Assembly (NCBI RefSeq): GCF_000245015.1
Contig: NZ_JH600070.1
Coordinates: forward strand, 248,001 to 312,000
Length of the DNA: 64,000 bases
Reading direction: 5' to 3'
Source: Beggiatoa alba B18LD
GTDB taxonomy: Bacteria > Pseudomonadota > Gammaproteobacteria > Beggiatoales > Beggiatoaceae
The notes under the pieces were generated by a model that was not told where the DNA came from, searched no databases, and saw nothing but the letters and a program-made list of their open reading frames with translations. A program made the position numbers and the translations under genes. Every line of letters begins with the position of its first letter. Position 1 is the first letter of the stretch. Below are positions 1 through 9,469 of the stretch, piece by piece.

Positions 1-13
1 AAGAAACAACGGC

Positions 14-143
14 TTGTCTGAATCAGAATTCACAAAATTTTCAGAATTAGCAGAATTAAAAAGCATGATTCATCTTAACTTTTTGGTTTAAGGGTTTTAA
101 ATTCTGTTAATTCTGTTAATTCTGAAAATCCTGATTCAGACAA
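14..143. repeat. GTCTGAATCAG palindromic repeat, copy 1
   Basis: The element is bounded by near-perfect terminal inverted repeats, TTGTCTGAATCAG at the left and CTGATTCAGACAA at the right. Each arm contains short direct repeats of a CAGAATT/AATTCTG unit about 9-10 bp apart, so the whole element can fold as one long imperfect hairpin. Further copies lie near 7688, 12404, 20926, 38149, 44342 and 49611. No ORF is present. Confidence 0.85.
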
Positions 144-228
144 TGTTGTAATCTTGTCTGGTAAATCTTGGTGAAAAACAAGAGAATAATCTCTACCAGT
201 CCGTCAACCTTTTTCGCGTGTTCCAACA

Positions 229-259
229 GACCTGCTAGGTTTTGAAAACCTAGCAGGTC
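229..259. repeat. GACCTGCTAGG hairpin repeat, copy 1
   Basis: This is a perfect short palindrome: GACCTGCTAGGTTTT pairs with AAAACCTAGCAGGTC around a one-base centre. The same hairpin recurs at 12529, 38236, 44268, 44517 and 49575, with a variant at 55932. It could act as a transcription terminator, but its dispersal next to the other repeat modules points to a mobile or REP-like sequence. Confidence 0.85.
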
Positions 260-260
260 T

Positions 261-295
261 CTGTTTTATTTTATAAAACTCGCCGAACTCAGGTT
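261..295. repeat. AACCTGAGTTCGGCGAG module, reverse copy
   Basis: This is the reverse complement of the module AACCTGAGTTCGGCGAGTTT followed by an AT-rich tail (TTATAAAATAAAACAG). It directly abuts the GACCTGCTAGG hairpin. At 49539-49789 the same module occurs in opposite orientations at the two ends of a composite element, so it probably represents an outer terminal repeat. Confidence 0.75.
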
Positions 296-299
296 AATA

Positions 300-390
300 T
301 AGTAAACGCATTATAAAACGATGCGAAGGGTTGGCAGTCCTGTGAGGACTGCCAGTCCTAAATTTAAATCACTTTGTGGTACGTTTACTA
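300..390. mobile_element. MITE with IS630-like ends, copy 1
   Basis: This 91-bp element starts TAGTAAACGCATTATAAAACG and ends CGTTTACTA, and TA dinucleotides flank both sides (298-299 and 391-392). The ends match those of the IS630-family element at 22852-23727, which begins TAGCAAACGAATTATAAAAA. It has no coding capacity and contains an internal hairpin, GGCAGTCCT/AGGACTGCC, at 333-353. A second related copy is at 44567-44639. I infer a non-autonomous derivative that IS630 transposase could mobilise. Confidence 0.75.
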
Positions 391-413
391 TAGCGTTGTC
401 GAGTCGCTATATG

Positions 414-3400
414 TTACGGCTGAATATCAACATGAATCGTGCTAGGGTCATGATGTAGAACGATAGTGCCGTCTGTTAAGCGATAGCCAAAGACAATTTT
501 TAATGTCCCTATTTCTACAAATTTACCTGTGTATAAGGTCAATTCTTGAACAGGTTCTAAAATCACTTGGGCTTTAAAAGGGGTAAGGTTTAAGGGTTTT
601 TCATCCCAGCTTAAAATTTGCCCTAAGCTATCTGCCATAAAGTAGCCAATAAAACGTTCATCTGCATACCAATAAGGTGCGTAGATGAAAATATCCGCCG
701 TTTGTCCAATGTGTTCAGGCGCGACAAAGATACGTCCGCGAATGGTAACTTTATCCGCCAGTTTTTGGCTGGTTTTAGCAGTAAAAGCGGTGTTATTGAC
801 AGAAATCCCGCCCGCAAATTGATGAATCAGGTTGAGTAATTTACCTGTTGCATCATAGGCACTGATATTTTCTAGCAAGGGTAGGGTGATATTGTTATCA
901 ATCACAACATCGTCTTCTAACGTGACATTGTCGCCCAGTATCACGCCACTTAAATGGCTACCCGCTTTAATGCGTACATTGCTAAGAATCACAGGGGCAT
1001 TGGGATTGCCATAAATTCGCCCTTGTAAAATCCCGCCTGTTAATGTGGCGTTGTTCATAAAACGCACGTCTGCAATGATGCCGCCTACTTGGCTACTATT
1101 GATAATTGTTCCTGCTAATATCCCACCTTGTAACAGTCCGCCTTTAAAGTCTATATCAGTGAGTGTGCCTTGATTGCGGATATAACCCGTTAACACCCCG
1201 CCCGTTATTTGTCCTGTGGGTTTTATCCATAGATTTCCTAACCAGCCGTGGTTAGTGATGGCAATTGTAACGATTAAATTGCTGATATTGCCTTGTGCTA
1301 AGACGGTTAAGGGGTCCGTTGTTTCGCGGTTTTGTGCGTTACATAGGGTATTTACATCGCCAATAATCGGACATTCTGGGCTGTTACTGCCACTGTTATT
1401 GCTGGGCGTAATGGGTAAAAACACAGGTTCACAATGTAGATTGCTATTGAGGGTCACGCTATGAGCACATGTGTTATCACCTGCCCAATTCATGAATTGG
1501 TAGCCTGTTTGTGCAACAGGATTGAGTTGTAACATGCTCCCCATTTCTGCGGTCACTTGGCATGTGTCAGGACATTGTACGTTGTTGGATAATATGACTG
1601 TTCCAAACGGCGATGGTGTTAGTGTGAGGGTGTAAGTTGCAGGCGGTAAACGTTCAAATTGTGCAGTACATGTCGTGTTTGCTGTGAGGGTGAAAGGATT
1701 TGCACAATTGGCAGGTGTCCAACCAATAAATTGAGAGCCTGCTTCTGTTGTAACACTTAAATTAATCAGTGTCCCGCTGGGGTAAGTGCCTGCACTGTTG
1801 CCGTTAATTGTCCCTATGCCTGTGCCTGTCGTTGCTAAACTCAGGCTGTAATTTGTGCCTGTTGGCGGTGGGGTGATAGGGTTAAGCTCAAATTGTGCGG
1901 TACAAGTAGTATTTGCCGTTAAAGTAAAGGCTGTGGCACAACTGGCAGGTGTCCAACCAATAAAGTGGGAATCAGTATTGGCAAGTGCGCTAAGAGTAAT
2001 CAGTGTTCCATTGGGGTAAGTGCCTGCACTGTTGCCGCTAATTGTCCCCGTGCCTGTACCTGTTGTTGCTAAACTCAGGCTGTATTGTGGCGGTGGGGTG
2101 ATTAATTCAAAGGTCGCGGTACAAGTCATGTTTCCACTGAGCAAGAATGGATTGGCGCAAGTGTTGGGTGTCCAGCCTGTAAAGACTGAATCCGCGTTTG
2201 CAGTTGCATTTAAACTGATGGCTGTCCCACTGGCGTAACTGCCTGAACTATTACCACTTAAAACCCCTGCGCCTGTCCCATCGGTTTGAACCGTTAAATT
2301 GTAATAGGTGATAGGCGTTGTCGGTTTTGGGGTAAAGGTGGCGGTGCAAGTGGTATTTGCGGTTAAGACATTACCTGTGGTAAAGCTTGGCGTGCATGAC
2401 CAACCTGTAAGGTAATAACCACTATTAGGCGTAGCCGTTAAGGTAACAGTGGTTGTTGCTAAATAACTTAAGCAATTTGTGCCACAACTTTCACCTGTAG
2501 GCGTACCGCTACTATTGACACTTCCTGAACCTGCGACTGCAAGATTTAATTGATAACGAGGTACGAGATTTAAGCCAATTAAAACAGGGTCATGGTCTGA
2601 AGCGCGATAAGCATCTGCATTGTAGTAACTGCTGATTTGTCCCGCTGTTTTATAATTGGTGTTGTAATCTAATATACTGGGTTCATCGCTATTGATATGC
2701 CAATCATCCGCGCCTGTGATTTGGGCAACAAGTGAAGAGCTAGCAAGCGCGTGGTCTAAATAGCCAATTTGTCCATCATAGACATAGGAATATTTGCTAC
2801 TGCCTAATAAATCGGTATAGCCCGCATTTTTAATCACCGTAATGGGGTCTTCCATGCGGTAAGCGTTCATATCGCCAATCACTAAGATGTCTGAATCGTC
2901 CGTTAAAGTGTTTAAGAATGTTACGAGGGCTTGCGCTTGAGCGACACGGGTCGCATTTGACATGCCTTGTCCGTCATATTGGTCTGTATCGCCTGTTAAG
3001 CTACCTGCTGAACTTTTGGATTTTAAGTGATTAACCACAACGGTAAATTTTTCCCCTGTTGCGGTATGTGTAAATGTTGCGGCTAAAGGATGACGGTCAA
3101 AAATGGCATCAGAACTGGTTTTAACCGACCCCGCGACTAAATCAAGTGCATTATCGTCATAAATAAAGCCGATTTTAATCGCATCTGTACCTAAGGCATT
3201 GCTGACACCGATAGCGGCATCTGCGTCAATCATCACATAATTTCTACCCGTTAAACCTGCGCTATTAATCAGGTCTAAAAGGTCTTGTTGCGCACTGCTT
3301 GAGCCATAGCCATCATTTTCTAATTCCATCAAGCCAATGACATCGGCATCTAAACCCACAAAAACTTGTTTATGCTTGTTTTTTTGTCGTGTGAATTCGG

Positions 3401-6400
3401 TTGAATTTTCCGCGCCTCGACAATTGCTGGTTGATGTTGCACCGCCAATACCTAGGGAGCAGTTCGTAAAAGTATTAAAGTAGTTCAAGAGGTTAAAGCT
3501 GGCTACTTTGATGTTTGCACTGCCAACACTGGGCGGATTGCTGGGGCGAGTGGCTAAGTTAAAGTCGTAACTTTGTCCTGTTATTGGACGAATTCGCCAT
3601 GTATTAGGACTGCTTGTCGAATTTCCGCCCCAACTCCAGTGTAAAATCCCTGTTAAATTGTCAATAGTTGAACCTGAACGCAGGGTATTAGACGCGCTTA
3701 AATTACCTTGTGGGTAAATAACGGGGTCAGGGTTTTGCGCGTCCGTCTCATCATCTAATACAATGCTGGCTCGGTCTAGGCTATCTATATGCGTTGCATA
3801 ACCTGTCGTACTTGGCGCATTGAGATGTGTGTATTGGCTGGGGCGACTCCCTGAAATTAAAACGATTTCATTAAAACGTCCTAATTGATAATTTTCTGCA
3901 ACGCTTAATGTTCCCGCAATTTTAACGCGCATTCCCTCAAAGGGTTCTAAATAAGCATCTTTGCTAGCGAAAGTATTGGCAATCGGTAAGGTGATTGTTG
4001 TAATAGCGGGTAACACATTACCAGTGCTGACAATAACACTACTGCCTGCTGTCGTTGCCGATAATTGGCTCATATTAAAATATTCAGAGGCTTTGCCTGT
4101 CACCTGCACTTTATCGCCAACACTGACCACATCAGGACAAGTATTGCAATATACAAATATCCCTTCTGAGGTATTCGGGTCTGCATCGTTATCACTATCT
4201 TCTTCTTGAATAAAGAAGCCTTTTAACGTCGTGCTTTGATAATCAGCGGTAACAATCCCCTCCACAATAAAGGTGCTTGATGTATCGACGACACTGCTAC
4301 CTGTTCCTTGAATTGTATGAATTTTGGCGATTGTGGCAGGTTCGCTTAAGGTAACGATTTCACTACGGAACTTTTTCTGATTCGCGTTGCTTAACTCTTT
4401 TGCTATCGTTGCATCGTTGTAGTAAACCGTATCCCCGTTATCGAGCAAAAGTTGAATAGTTTGTCCTGCCCATGTCGTCATCGCGCCTGTGGGTAAGGCA
4501 ACGATAGATTCAAAACTGCCATCGTTACCACCGCCCGTGATTGCACCACTACTTAAATTGGTTGTCATCGCAATGGGTGCATCTCCTGCATTGCCTGACC
4601 AACGATATAGTTTGAAATTGCCTGATGCGTCAGACGCGCCTGCAATAATTAAGCAACCATCGCTATTACATTCCAAGCTACGAATACCACGCCCACCTAA
4701 GTCTAATTCGATAGGTGTGCCTAAACTGGGAGAGCCTGTAAAGTCGCTACTAGCCCAAGTGGTAAAATTATTGATTGGTGCAATTAAGGCTTTTACCCGT
4801 CCTGACGTTGGCACTTGTGGCGCACGAAAACCTATCAATGCCGTTGTTCCATCAGGTGCAAGGCTAAAGCCTTCGATATTAAAGCCATCAATCAATTCAG
4901 GAATTTTGCCTGTTGCTGCACTGGTGGTAAAACCATAACTATTGGTATCGCCCCAACTGATTAAATCCGCACGTAAGTCTTCATAATGGCTGGTATAAGC
5001 TAATGTGCTACTGCTTGCACTGCCAGATAACGCCGTGCGAATTAAACGATAACGGTTCGGGCGAACACTTCCCCCACTGCTATGACTGTGCGAGGCTAAC
5101 CAATAAATATCATTCCCATTACGAGTCGAAGCTTCGATATCTACTTCACGAGGAACACCACCTGATAAATCAGTCAAATTTAAACTACTGGTAAAATCAA
5201 AGCTATTTAGCGGTAATCCTGAGTTTTGACGGTCATATAAACGGATAGTTTGGTCTTCATCATCCGCCACTAACATATAATTGCTATCAAGGGCGATTGC
5301 GGTAGAAGCATCAGCTTTGCCACTGTGATAACGGCTTGTACTCATACCTGCACTAGAAGCCGCATATTGAATGATAAAGGTAGTTTGATAAGTTCCATCA
5401 TCCGCTGTTAAGGTAATATCTGCATATCCAACGGCTGCCGCTTGAATTTTGAGACTAACCGCCGTTGTACCGCTCCCTGTTAACGTCATATTCGCATTAG
5501 GAACAACGCTAGTATTACTACTGACAGCGGACACGGTGACATTAGCAATCGGCGTGTCAAGGTCAGCAATGGTAAAATTCAGCCCTAAAGTACGCATTGG
5601 ATCAGTGCTGTCCGTCGTGCCGACAGTGCCTGTAGCAGTAAAGGGGCTTGTAAGGCTACTTGCATTCGCATCAAGATAATTGCTGGTCGTCGCTGTATCT
5701 AGGGTAATTGTCGGAGCATTAGCGGGCGTTGCTGGACAAGGGTCATAACTGACTGTTGCACGGGTGCTTGTGCTTGGACTCCCTTTATCTCCACCTGAAG
5801 AAGCATAAGAATTTTCACCATCGCTAATGACGGATAGCGTCCAAAGGCTTTGATCATTCGCGCCAACCCCTGCATTTGTTACATAAGCACTGGTTGTATT
5901 CGCATCAAACAGCGTATTGATATACGTTAAGCGGTCAACTAAAACATTACTACTATCATACAGATTGATTTCATCGCTTCCCCCTAAATTTTGGGTTAAA
6001 CCCCCTATGATTTTCACCCCTGCGCATAAATTCCACGCACTTCTAAATGTCGCTTCTGCACTTTCCGTTAAAATAACCGACTCACCTGCGGCAACTGTTC
6101 CAAAAGCCGATAAACTAAAACTCCCCGCTACCTGTGAACTATCATCAAAACTCCATCCCGTCATATCAATAGCCGCAGTGCCAACATTCGTAAATTCGAT
6201 AAATTCCCCATTTCCCCCCCCGCGCATATATTCAGTAATCCGCATAATGCCTGTAGAATCATTATCGGTAATCGTCACTGCTTGAGAAACAGGACTGCCT
6301 AAACTAATGCCTGCGGAAGGATTGCTAAGAGTTAGCGTTGCCGTTTCTGTCCCTTCAACATCAGTATCGTCAACAATGGTAAAAGTTACCGTGCCTGTGG

Positions 6401-7265
6401 TTTGTCCACTTAAAATGGTCATTGTTGCAGAACTTAAGGTGTAATCGCTTGCGGTAACTCCTGTTCCTGTGACAGATATATCAAGGGTTTGGTCGCCTGA
6501 TACAGCACTTGAAGCGGTTGCAGTCAATGTAATCACAGTTGCGGTTGTTTCGTCGCCTGTGGATGCGGAAAGACTAAGCGTAACGGTTGGCAATGAACTA
6601 CCAATACTAAAACTATAATCACTATTATTTAAGGTAATAGAACTCGTAGAAGCATTGTAATTACTGGTATTTCCAATAGCGGTCAACAAGGCATTTTTAT
6701 CACCAGAATAAACTGCGCCTGTTGGTTTATATTGATAAGCACGGTCTGACCCAAAATCTATCCATGTTTGATTATCAATTAATCCAGACGGACGTAACCC
6801 TGTATTTCCACCTTGAGAAATCCCAAAAATAAACGTACTTGTCCCCGTGTTATAAACATTGGTTGAAGTTTGATAAATATAAATTTCTTCACCATTCCCT
6901 AATCCAGGTGTTCCGCCTGAAGAAGCATAACTATATGTTGCATTCGAAACATCCTGCCCGCTCCCAAATCCCAACACAATCACAGTGCCTTTTGCAATTG
7001 CACTAATAGCCGTAAAGGTATATTCCGCTTCGTTATAATCCGCAAAAGTAGTTCCATCAGCAGTTGTAACTTCATTATCTACAATAAAAAATATTTCGCC
7101 CGCTGGGACATCTGTTAAAAATAAGATAGCAAGGTTATCAGGGGAAGTATTTGTATTAAAACCAATAATTGCAATATCACCAGCGGTTAAAGTCGCCTGA
7201 CTACTTAAAGGAATAAATCCCCATAAAAAGAATAAAAAACGCCAAATCGTTAATTTCTGCAACAT
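414..7265 (-). CDS. Giant secreted multidomain nuclease (ExeM/NucH-like)
   Basis: This 2283-residue protein begins with a signal peptide (hydrophobic FLFFLWGFIPLSS, then Ala). Domains in order, approximate residues: an N-terminal secreted domain to 225; a Calx-beta repeat 225-335 ending in ITDND; a lamin-tail domain 337-500 starting RITEYM; an Ig/cadherin-like stretch 555-640; a DUF3616-like region 640-960; an OB-like segment 970-1150; an endonuclease/exonuclease/phosphatase domain 1250-1565 with ASFNLLNYF, ELEND, VVNHLKSK, GDMNAY and SDHDPV; five InlB-type B repeats to about 1890; a glycine-rich beta-helix-like section 1960-2120; and an unassigned C-terminal domain. The family degrades extracellular DNA, so I expect DNA scavenging or matrix turnover. 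The catalytic residues look intact. The usual GlyGly-CTERM anchor is absent, so the secretion route beyond Sec is unclear. AAGG lies just upstream of the ATG. Confidence 0.85.
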   Translation of the reverse strand: MLQKLTIWRFLFFLWGFIPLSSQATLTAGDIAIIGFNTNTSPDNLAILFLTDVPAGEIFFIVDNEVTTADGTTFADYNEAEYTFTAISAIAKGTVIVLGFGSGQDVSNATYSYASSGGTPGLGNGEEIYIYQTSTNVYNTGTSTFIFGISQGGNTGLRPSGLIDNQTWIDFGSDRAYQYKPTGAVYSGDKNALLTAIGNTSNYNASTSSITLNNSDYSFSIGSSLPTVTLSLSASTGDETTATVITLTATASSAVSGDQTLDISVTGTGVTASDYTLSSATMTILSGQTTGTVTFTIVDDTDVEGTETATLTLSNPSAGISLGSPVSQAVTITDNDSTGIMRITEYMRGGGNGEFIEFTNVGTAAIDMTGWSFDDSSQVAGSFSLSAFGTVAAGESVILTESAEATFRSAWNLCAGVKIIGGLTQNLGGSDEINLYDSSNVLVDRLTYINTLFDANTTSAYVTNAGVGANDQSLWTLSVISDGENSYASSGGDKGSPSTSTRATVSYDPCPATPANAPTITLDTATTSNYLDANASSLTSPFTATGTVGTTDSTDPMRTLGLNFTIADLDTPIANVTVSAVSSNTSVVPNANMTLTGSGTTAVSLKIQAAAVGYADITLTADDGTYQTTFIIQYAASSAGMSTSRYHSGKADASTAIALDSNYMLVADDEDQTIRLYDRQNSGLPLNSFDFTSSLNLTDLSGGVPREVDIEASTRNGNDIYWLASHSHSSGGSVRPNRYRLIRTALSGSASSSTLAYTSHYEDLRADLISWGDTNSYGFTTSAATGKIPELIDGFNIEGFSLAPDGTTALIGFRAPQVPTSGRVKALIAPINNFTTWASSDFTGSPSLGTPIELDLGGRGIRSLECNSDGCLIIAGASDASGNFKLYRWSGNAGDAPIAMTTNLSSGAITGGGNDGSFESIVALPTGAMTTWAGQTIQLLLDNGDTVYYNDATIAKELSNANQKKFRSEIVTLSEPATIAKIHTIQGTGSSVVDTSSTFIVEGIVTADYQSTTLKGFFIQEEDSDNDADPNTSEGIFVYCNTCPDVVSVGDKVQVTGKASEYFNMSQLSATTAGSSVIVSTGNVLPAITTITLPIANTFASKDAYLEPFEGMRVKIAGTLSVAENYQLGRFNEIVLISGSRPSQYTHLNAPSTTGYATHIDSLDRASIVLDDETDAQNPDPVIYPQGNLSASNTLRSGSTIDNLTGILHWSWGGNSTSSPNTWRIRPITGQSYDFNLATRPSNPPSVGSANIKVASFNLLNYFNTFTNCSLGIGGATSTSNCRGAENSTEFTRQKNKHKQVFVGLDADVIGLMELENDGYGSSSAQQDLLDLINSAGLTGRNYVMIDADAAIGVSNALGTDAIKIGFIYDDNALDLVAGSVKTSSDAIFDRHPLAATFTHTATGEKFTVVVNHLKSKSSAGSLTGDTDQYDGQGMSNATRVAQAQALVTFLNTLTDDSDILVIGDMNAYRMEDPITVIKNAGYTDLLGSSKYSYVYDGQIGYLDHALASSSLVAQITGADDWHINSDEPSILDYNTNYKTAGQISSYYNADAYRASDHDPVLIGLNLVPRYQLNLAVAGSGSVNSSGTPTGESCGTNCLSYLATTTVTLTATPNSGYYLTGWSCTPSFTTGNVLTANTTCTATFTPKPTTPITYYNLTVQTDGTGAGVLSGNSSGSYASGTAISLNATANADSVFTGWTPNTCANPFLLSGNMTCTATFELITPPPQYSLSLATTGTGTGTISGNSAGTYPNGTLITLSALANTDSHFIGWTPASCATAFTLTANTTCTAQFELNPITPPPTGTNYSLSLATTGTGIGTINGNSAGTYPSGTLINLSVTTEAGSQFIGWTPANCANPFTLTANTTCTAQFERLPPATYTLTLTPSPFGTVILSNNVQCPDTCQVTAEMGSMLQLNPVAQTGYQFMNWAGDNTCAHSVTLNSNLHCEPVFLPITPSNNSGSNSPECPIIGDVNTLCNAQNRETTDPLTVLAQGNISNLIVTIAITNHGWLGNLWIKPTGQITGGVLTGYIRNQGTLTDIDFKGGLLQGGILAGTIINSSQVGGIIADVRFMNNATLTGGILQGRIYGNPNAPVILSNVRIKAGSHLSGVILGDNVTLEDDVVIDNNITLPLLENISAYDATGKLLNLIHQFAGGISVNNTAFTAKTSQKLADKVTIRGRIFVAPEHIGQTADIFIYAPYWYADERFIGYFMADSLGQILSWDEKPLNLTPFKAQVILEPVQELTLYTGKFVEIGTLKIVFGYRLTDGTIVLHHDPSTIHVDIQP

Positions 7266-7580
7266 ACAATTACCTTGTCTTCATTGAGGTCTTTAGGAAA
7301 GGTGCAATAAATTCCACTACCTTGCTTAAAACATTTTTTTAAAAACTCATTCCCTTTAATAAGATAGGGAAAATATTTTAAAAAACGAAAAATGTTTTAT
7401 AACGGGATGAATAAATAAATTATTCTTAGATTAAGGTGTTAAGAACGTTGATAGGCATCAAAAACAAAAAAATGTTTTTATACCAATAGTTAGCGAAAAT
7501 ATTTCGCTTTTTGACGGGCGTATTTTAGGGTAGAAATATGACAGAAAAAGACAATATGACAATGCATTAAACTAAAAAAT

Positions 7581-7647
7581 CCTGAATTCGGCGAGTTTTA
7601 TAAAATAAAACAGGTCTTTATTTTAAAAAACTCACCCAACTCAGGTT
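7581..7647. repeat. Solo palindrome of two facing CCTGAGTTCGGCGAG modules
   Basis: A forward module (CCTGAATTCGGCGAGTTTT) is followed after a short AT-rich core by its degenerate reverse complement (AAAACTCACCCAACTCAGG). This gives a 67-bp palindrome with nothing between the terminal repeats. In other loci the same ends enclose the GACCTGCTAGG hairpin and the GTCTGAATCAG element, so this looks like the minimal version. Confidence 0.7.
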
Positions 7648-7687
7648 TCTTATTTTTCATCAGGATTCACCAGACGGGATTAAAACA

Positions 7688-7813
7688 TTGTCTGAATCAG
7701 GACTTTCAGGATTAACATTAACAGGATTAGCAGGATTTAAAATCCTTAAACCAAAAATTTAAGGTGAATCACGCTTTTTAATTCTGAAAATTCTGTGAAT
7801 CCTGATTCAGACA
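7688..7813. repeat. GTCTGAATCAG palindromic repeat, copy 2
   Basis: Terminal inverted repeats TTGTCTGAATCAGGA and TCCTGATTCAGACA enclose internal CAGGATT/AATTCTG short repeats. The right end lies only four bases from the der stop codon, so the hairpin would lie in the der 3' untranslated region. Confidence 0.85.
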
Positions 7814-7817
7814 GATG

Positions 7818-9212
7818 CTATTTACTCCGTCGCACAAAGCGCATTAAACGTTGACGTTTTTTCATTTGATGAGGTGTTAACACGTTTTTCCGTCCTTGGT
7901 AAGGGTTTTCACCTTGTTTAAATTCAACACGAATTGGCGTACCTTGTAAATCAAACGTATCACGGAAAAAGCGGATTAAATAACGTTGGTAGGCATCAGG
8001 AACACTGTCGACTTGTGAGCCGTGAATCACGAATAAGGGCGGATGTTGTCCCCCTTGGTGGATGTAGCGCATTTTTATCCGTCTGCCGTGTGATAAGGGC
8101 GGTGGGTTGCGGGTGATTGCGTCTTTTAATACATCGTTTAATAACGGGGTGCTGATGTGTTTATGCGCGGCTGTCCATGCGATATTGACGGATTTATATA
8201 AATGCCCAACCCCTGTACCGTGTAATGCAGAAATAAAATGGATTTCTGCAAAATCAATAAAGTGCAGTTTGCGAGTTAAGGTATAGCGTACTTGTTCGCG
8301 TTCCGTTTGGGTTAAGCCATCCCATTTATTCACCGCGATGATTAAGGCGCGTCCACTGTCTAAAACGTTGCCGAGCAGGCTGGCATCTTGGTCGGTCATG
8401 CCTTCGCGTGCATCAATAATCATGATAACAACGTGTGCCGCTTCTACTGCTTGTAAGGCTTTTAATACGCTATATTTCTCGACGACATCAGCAATTCTGG
8501 CACGACGACGCACGCCTGCGGTATCGATTAAGGTATATTTTTGTCCATCTCGTTCAAAAGGAATAAAAATACTATCGCGGGTTGTGCCTGGTTGGTCATA
8601 AGCAATCACCCGTTCATAGCCTAAAATTCGATTAACAAGGGTCGATTTGCCCACATTAGGGCGACCAACTATCGCAATTTTAATCCCTGCTTCGGCTTCG
8701 TCCATTTCGCTTTCTTCTGGCACGCTAAAATCGGACAATACCGTTTCCATCATGGCTTCTATACCACGCTGATGGCTGGCGGAAATGGTGTGTACGGGGG
8801 AAAAACCGAGACGGTGAAAATCGATATTAACGAGTTCTGATTGCATCCCTTCAGTTTTATTAATAACTAAGTGTACAGGGATGTTAAAGCTCCGTAAGCG
8901 TTGCGCAATCATTTCATCAATTGCCGTTAGCCCATCGCGTCCATCAACGACAAATAAGACTTTATTCGCCTCTTGAATCGCTTGAAGCGCTTGTTGGGTA
9001 ATGCGGGTGGCAATGCCATCACTTGCATCTGTCAAGCCACCTGTATCGATGACTAAATACGGCATCCCGCCGACTTTACCGCGTCCGACTTTGCGGTCAC
9101 GGGTCAAGCCCGCTTGTTCAGCCACAAGTGCATCACGGCTTTTAGTTAATACATTGAACAGCGTGGATTTACCGACATTCGGACGACCCACAATGGCAAT
9201 CGTTGGCAGCAT
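7818..9212 (-). CDS. der: Ribosome-associated GTPase Der (EngA)
   Basis: Der is an essential GTPase of 50S ribosomal subunit assembly. The 464-residue protein has the family-defining tandem G domains: GRPNVGKS occurs at residues 9-16 and again near 183-190, each followed by a DTGG or DTAG switch and an NKxE or NKWD specificity motif. A basic KH-like C-terminal domain ends in a run of Lys and Arg. Length is typical. The gene stands alone here, without the bamB/hisS neighbours common in gammaproteobacteria, and a palindromic repeat abuts its 3' end. The call is firm. Confidence 0.97.
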   Translation of the reverse strand: MLPTIAIVGRPNVGKSTLFNVLTKSRDALVAEQAGLTRDRKVGRGKVGGMPYLVIDTGGLTDASDGIATRITQQALQAIQEANKVLFVVDGRDGLTAIDEMIAQRLRSFNIPVHLVINKTEGMQSELVNIDFHRLGFSPVHTISASHQRGIEAMMETVLSDFSVPEESEMDEAEAGIKIAIVGRPNVGKSTLVNRILGYERVIAYDQPGTTRDSIFIPFERDGQKYTLIDTAGVRRRARIADVVEKYSVLKALQAVEAAHVVIMIIDAREGMTDQDASLLGNVLDSGRALIIAVNKWDGLTQTEREQVRYTLTRKLHFIDFAEIHFISALHGTGVGHLYKSVNIAWTAAHKHISTPLLNDVLKDAITRNPPPLSHGRRIKMRYIHQGGQHPPLFVIHGSQVDSVPDAYQRYLIRFFRDTFDLQGTPIRVEFKQGENPYQGRKNVLTPHQMKKRQRLMRFVRRSK

Positions 9213-9469
9213 GAAAATTCTCTAAACAGGCGTATAAGTAGTCAGGCGGTGCAATAGATGCGTGTGATAGTTTTTAGATAACTGTTTGATTCATTCAATA
9301 TCGCTTGTTGTTAAAAAGCGTATATTCATCATTTAGATAGAAATCTTGAACCGATTATAATAGCGTAGTTTACAGGCTTATACCATTTATTTTAAGACTT
9401 TCGCTCGAAGTATCATCTTCAGCAATTTATGCTACCGTGTAGTTATTCATGTTGATTGAGGAAACGACC

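Larger units (their letters stand above)
7266..7817. other. Gene-free region between der and the nuclease gene
   Basis: The first 310 bases are AT-rich and must carry the promoter of the minus-strand nuclease gene, but I recognise no specific site. The remainder holds two repeat modules, annotated separately at 7581-7647 and 7688-7813. No credible ORF was seen on either strand. Confidence 0.6.

Noticed and set aside
4489-4938. 149-codon plus-strand ORF inside the secreted nuclease gene
   Set aside because: It is a complementary-frame shadow of the much longer minus-strand gene, with composition typical of such shadows and no ribosome binding site.
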